NCBI GenBank assembly: GCA_963763855.1
Contig: CAVXPU010000005.1
Coordinates: forward strand, 930,001 to 994,000
Origin: JAIBCC01 sp963763855
GTDB lineage: Bacteria; Acidobacteriota; Blastocatellia; Pyrinomonadales; Pyrinomonadaceae
Direction of reading: 5' to 3'
DNA length: 64,000 nt
A program made the translations under genes and the position numbers. The notes under the pieces are model-generated. The model did not search any database, was not told the origin of the DNA, and saw only the letters and a program-made list of their open reading frames with translations. Numbering within the stretch: position 1 is the stretch's first letter; the number at the start of each line of letters is the position of its first letter. Shown piece after piece: positions 62,813 to 64,000 of this stretch.

Positions 62813-62908
62813 GATTTTGGATTTCGGATTGGGATTTTGGATTATTTCGAATTCCCAGATTGAAATCACTCGTCAACCTAAAAATTATACAATCCGAAAT
62901 CCAAAATC
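62813..62908. repeat. inverted repeat between the two tRNA genes
   Basis: GATTTTGGATTTCGGATT (62813-62830) is perfectly mirrored at 62891-62908. The same GATTTTGGATTTTGGATT-type sequence occurs at 4592-4620 without a mirror. Confidence 0.75.
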
Positions 62909-62926
62909 CCAAATCAAAAATCGAAA

Positions 62927-63000
62927 TACCCCCGGCACGACTTGAACGTGCGACCCACAGCTTAGAAGGCTGTTGCTCTATCCAACTGAGCTACGGGAGC
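62927..63000 (-). tRNA. tRNA-Arg (anticodon TCT)
   Basis: On the minus strand: acceptor GCTCCCG / CGGGGGT with two G-T pairs, D-arm TAGCTCAGTTGGATAGAGC, anticodon loop CTTCTAA giving TCT, and T-arm GCACGTTCAAGTCGTGC. CCA is not encoded. Confidence 0.95.
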
Positions 63001-63039
63001 CTATAAAGAACGAATAGAAATCTTAGCGATTGATAGGGT

Positions 63040-63730
63040 TTAAGTCAAATTGTGGCTTGCTCTGCCTGAGTTTTCTATGACAATTCGCAACATCTTCTCG
63101 AAAACTTCTTCGCTGGAAATATCGCTTGTTTCAACTACAATCGCGTCTTTTGCAATCGAAAGCGGCGAATCTGCACGGGTTACATCTCGTTTATCCCGAA
63201 GATTTATTTCTTCCAAAGTGCTTTCCAGAGTTGTATTTAAGCCGCGTTGCAAATCTTCTTCGTAACCGTCGTTTCGCAGCGTGCCTCAGGCGTTGCTGTC
63301 AAATAAAATTTTACGTCAGCATTTGGAAAAACGACGGTTCCGATATCGCGTCCGTCTAAAACGCAACCTGATCCGCGATTGCCAAGTTCTTGCTGCAATC
63401 TGACCAAGCGTTTTACGAACTTCAGAAATCGACGAAACAATTGAAGCCGTTTGCCCTACTTTATTTGTTCGAATTTCGCCCGAAATATCAATTCCGTTCA
63501 AGAAAATATGTAGGGAATCTGGCTCGCCCAAGAGCCCTATTTTCGATTCTTTTGCGAGCTTGATAATGGATTCTTCATCATTAATATCAATACCTTGCTG
63601 CAAAACGGCGAATGCGACCGCCACGATACATCGCTCCGGTATCGAGATAAAGCAGATTCAATTCTTTTGCCAGCATTTTTCCGAGCGTCGATTTGCCCGC
63701 TCCTGAAGGTCCATCAATCGCAATAATCAT
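63040..63730 (-). pseudogene. cmk: cytidylate kinase, four extra bases
   Basis: Removing one base at about 63621, 63404, 63272 and 63264 gives 687 bp, 228 aa, the family's length. IIAIDGPSGAGKSTLGKMLA is the P-loop, LYLDTGAMYRAVA and VLDGRDIGTVVFPNAD are CMP-binding and catalytic segments, and LTATPEARCERR follows. It phosphorylates CMP and dCMP. The gene is normally essential, so four breaks in one gene are best read as sequence error. Confidence 0.9.
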
Positions 63731-63919
63731 CGAAATAAGTTTATTTGATTTTTGAATTTCTGTCTAAATCGGCATAGAAAAAGAAAATTAAAGAGAAACA
63801 TTTTGGTTCAGGTGACGATAACTTAACGTTAAAGAAGTGTTTTCTAAAAAGAAGAAGATTAATTTTAGAACAAGCAAATACAATCAGCTAAAAATTTATT
63901 GAAAGATCTAGGAGCCAAT

Positions 63920-64000
63920 ATGAAAATTCCAGAGCGTAATCCCGTCAAACCGGAAGTAAAAGTAGAACAGATAAAAGCTAAAGACGAAACTAAAAAAGTG
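63920..64000 (+). CDS. start of an unidentified protein (continues past window)
   Basis: ATG 63920 with AGGAG at 63910-63914. 27 codons are visible, reading KIPERNPVKPEVKVEQIKAK. Lysine- and glutamate-rich, likely a flexible N-terminus. Ribosomal protein S1 often follows cmk in bacteria; however, the strand is opposite, so no assignment is made. Confidence 0.5.
   Translation, partial: MKIPERNPVKPEVKVEQIKAKDETKKV

Noticed and set aside
46827..63730. Programmed +1 frameshifting as the cause of the many frame breaks
   Set aside because: No shared slippery sequence or structure is visible, the sites differ widely, and ordinary housekeeping genes such as cmk would need four events.
1..64000. CRISPR array, prophage or conjugative element
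   Set aside because: There are no regularly spaced direct repeats, no phage structural genes and no relaxase or type IV secretion genes in the window; the only clear mobile element is the IS at 14862-16315.

Overview
The window is 64 kb of AT-rich DNA (roughly 40% GC by eye) from a Gram-negative-type bacterium. It carries heptose-synthesis genes for LPS, an outer-membrane barrel, a lipoprotein and many Sec-signal proteins. TPR-CHAT proteins, CadC-type winged-helix/TPR regulators, carboxypeptidase-regulatory-like secreted proteins and many unrelated dispersed palindromes together suggest Acidobacteriota, class Blastocatellia. That assignment is inference; there is no rRNA here.

Layout. (1) 1-7.5 kb: a tightly coupled + strand operon with a heparinase II/III-like lyase, two APH-fold kinases, an ABC exporter, a glycosyltransferase/deacetylase fusion and an outer-membrane barrel. 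It looks like a polysaccharide or glycolipid assembly and export cluster. (2) 7.5-12.5 kb: housekeeping genes (M48 protease, cutA, LOG-like, fabI, a PfkB kinase). (3) 12.5-17.5 kb: palindromic elements around a truncated membrane gene, an AraC regulator, an IS5-like insertion whose empty site can be rebuilt exactly, and msrB. (4) 17.7-22.8 kb: sigma factor, membrane anti-sigma-like protein and a 1,095-residue TPR-CHAT caspase-fold protein in one row. (5) 22.8-29 kb: a winged-helix/TPR regulator, a cupin and five small or secreted proteins of unknown function; two of these genes carry promoter-like sites matching the one behind the sigma gene. (6) 29-46 kb: DinB, a HI0933-type flavoprotein, two nucleotide-sugar epimerases, an S9 peptidase, PEP carboxylase and the branched-chain amino-acid genes ilvB-ilvN-ilvC-(cupin)-ilvD. 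(7) 46-64 kb: pentapeptide protein, MoxR ATPase, a decayed accessory patch with metH and GTP-cyclohydrolase-like remnants, a VanY-like and an M14-like protein, a VWA-to-NurA/HAS-barrel operon, rsmE, rfaE1/rfaE2, two tRNAs and cmk.

Two observations stand out. The sigma / anti-sigma / CHAT row, with three promoter-like sites of identical spacing (TGAAAT, 14 bp, GTYTTA), could be a protease-controlled sigma circuit with a small regulon of unknown proteins. Separately, from 46.2 kb to the end I count about 22 single-base frameshifts in 12 genes, essential ones included. Every one is explained by one extra base in a homopolymer run, and none is apparent in the first 46 kb. This points to base-calling or assembly error, or to a strongly biased mutation process, so the second part of the window should be read with corrected frames.
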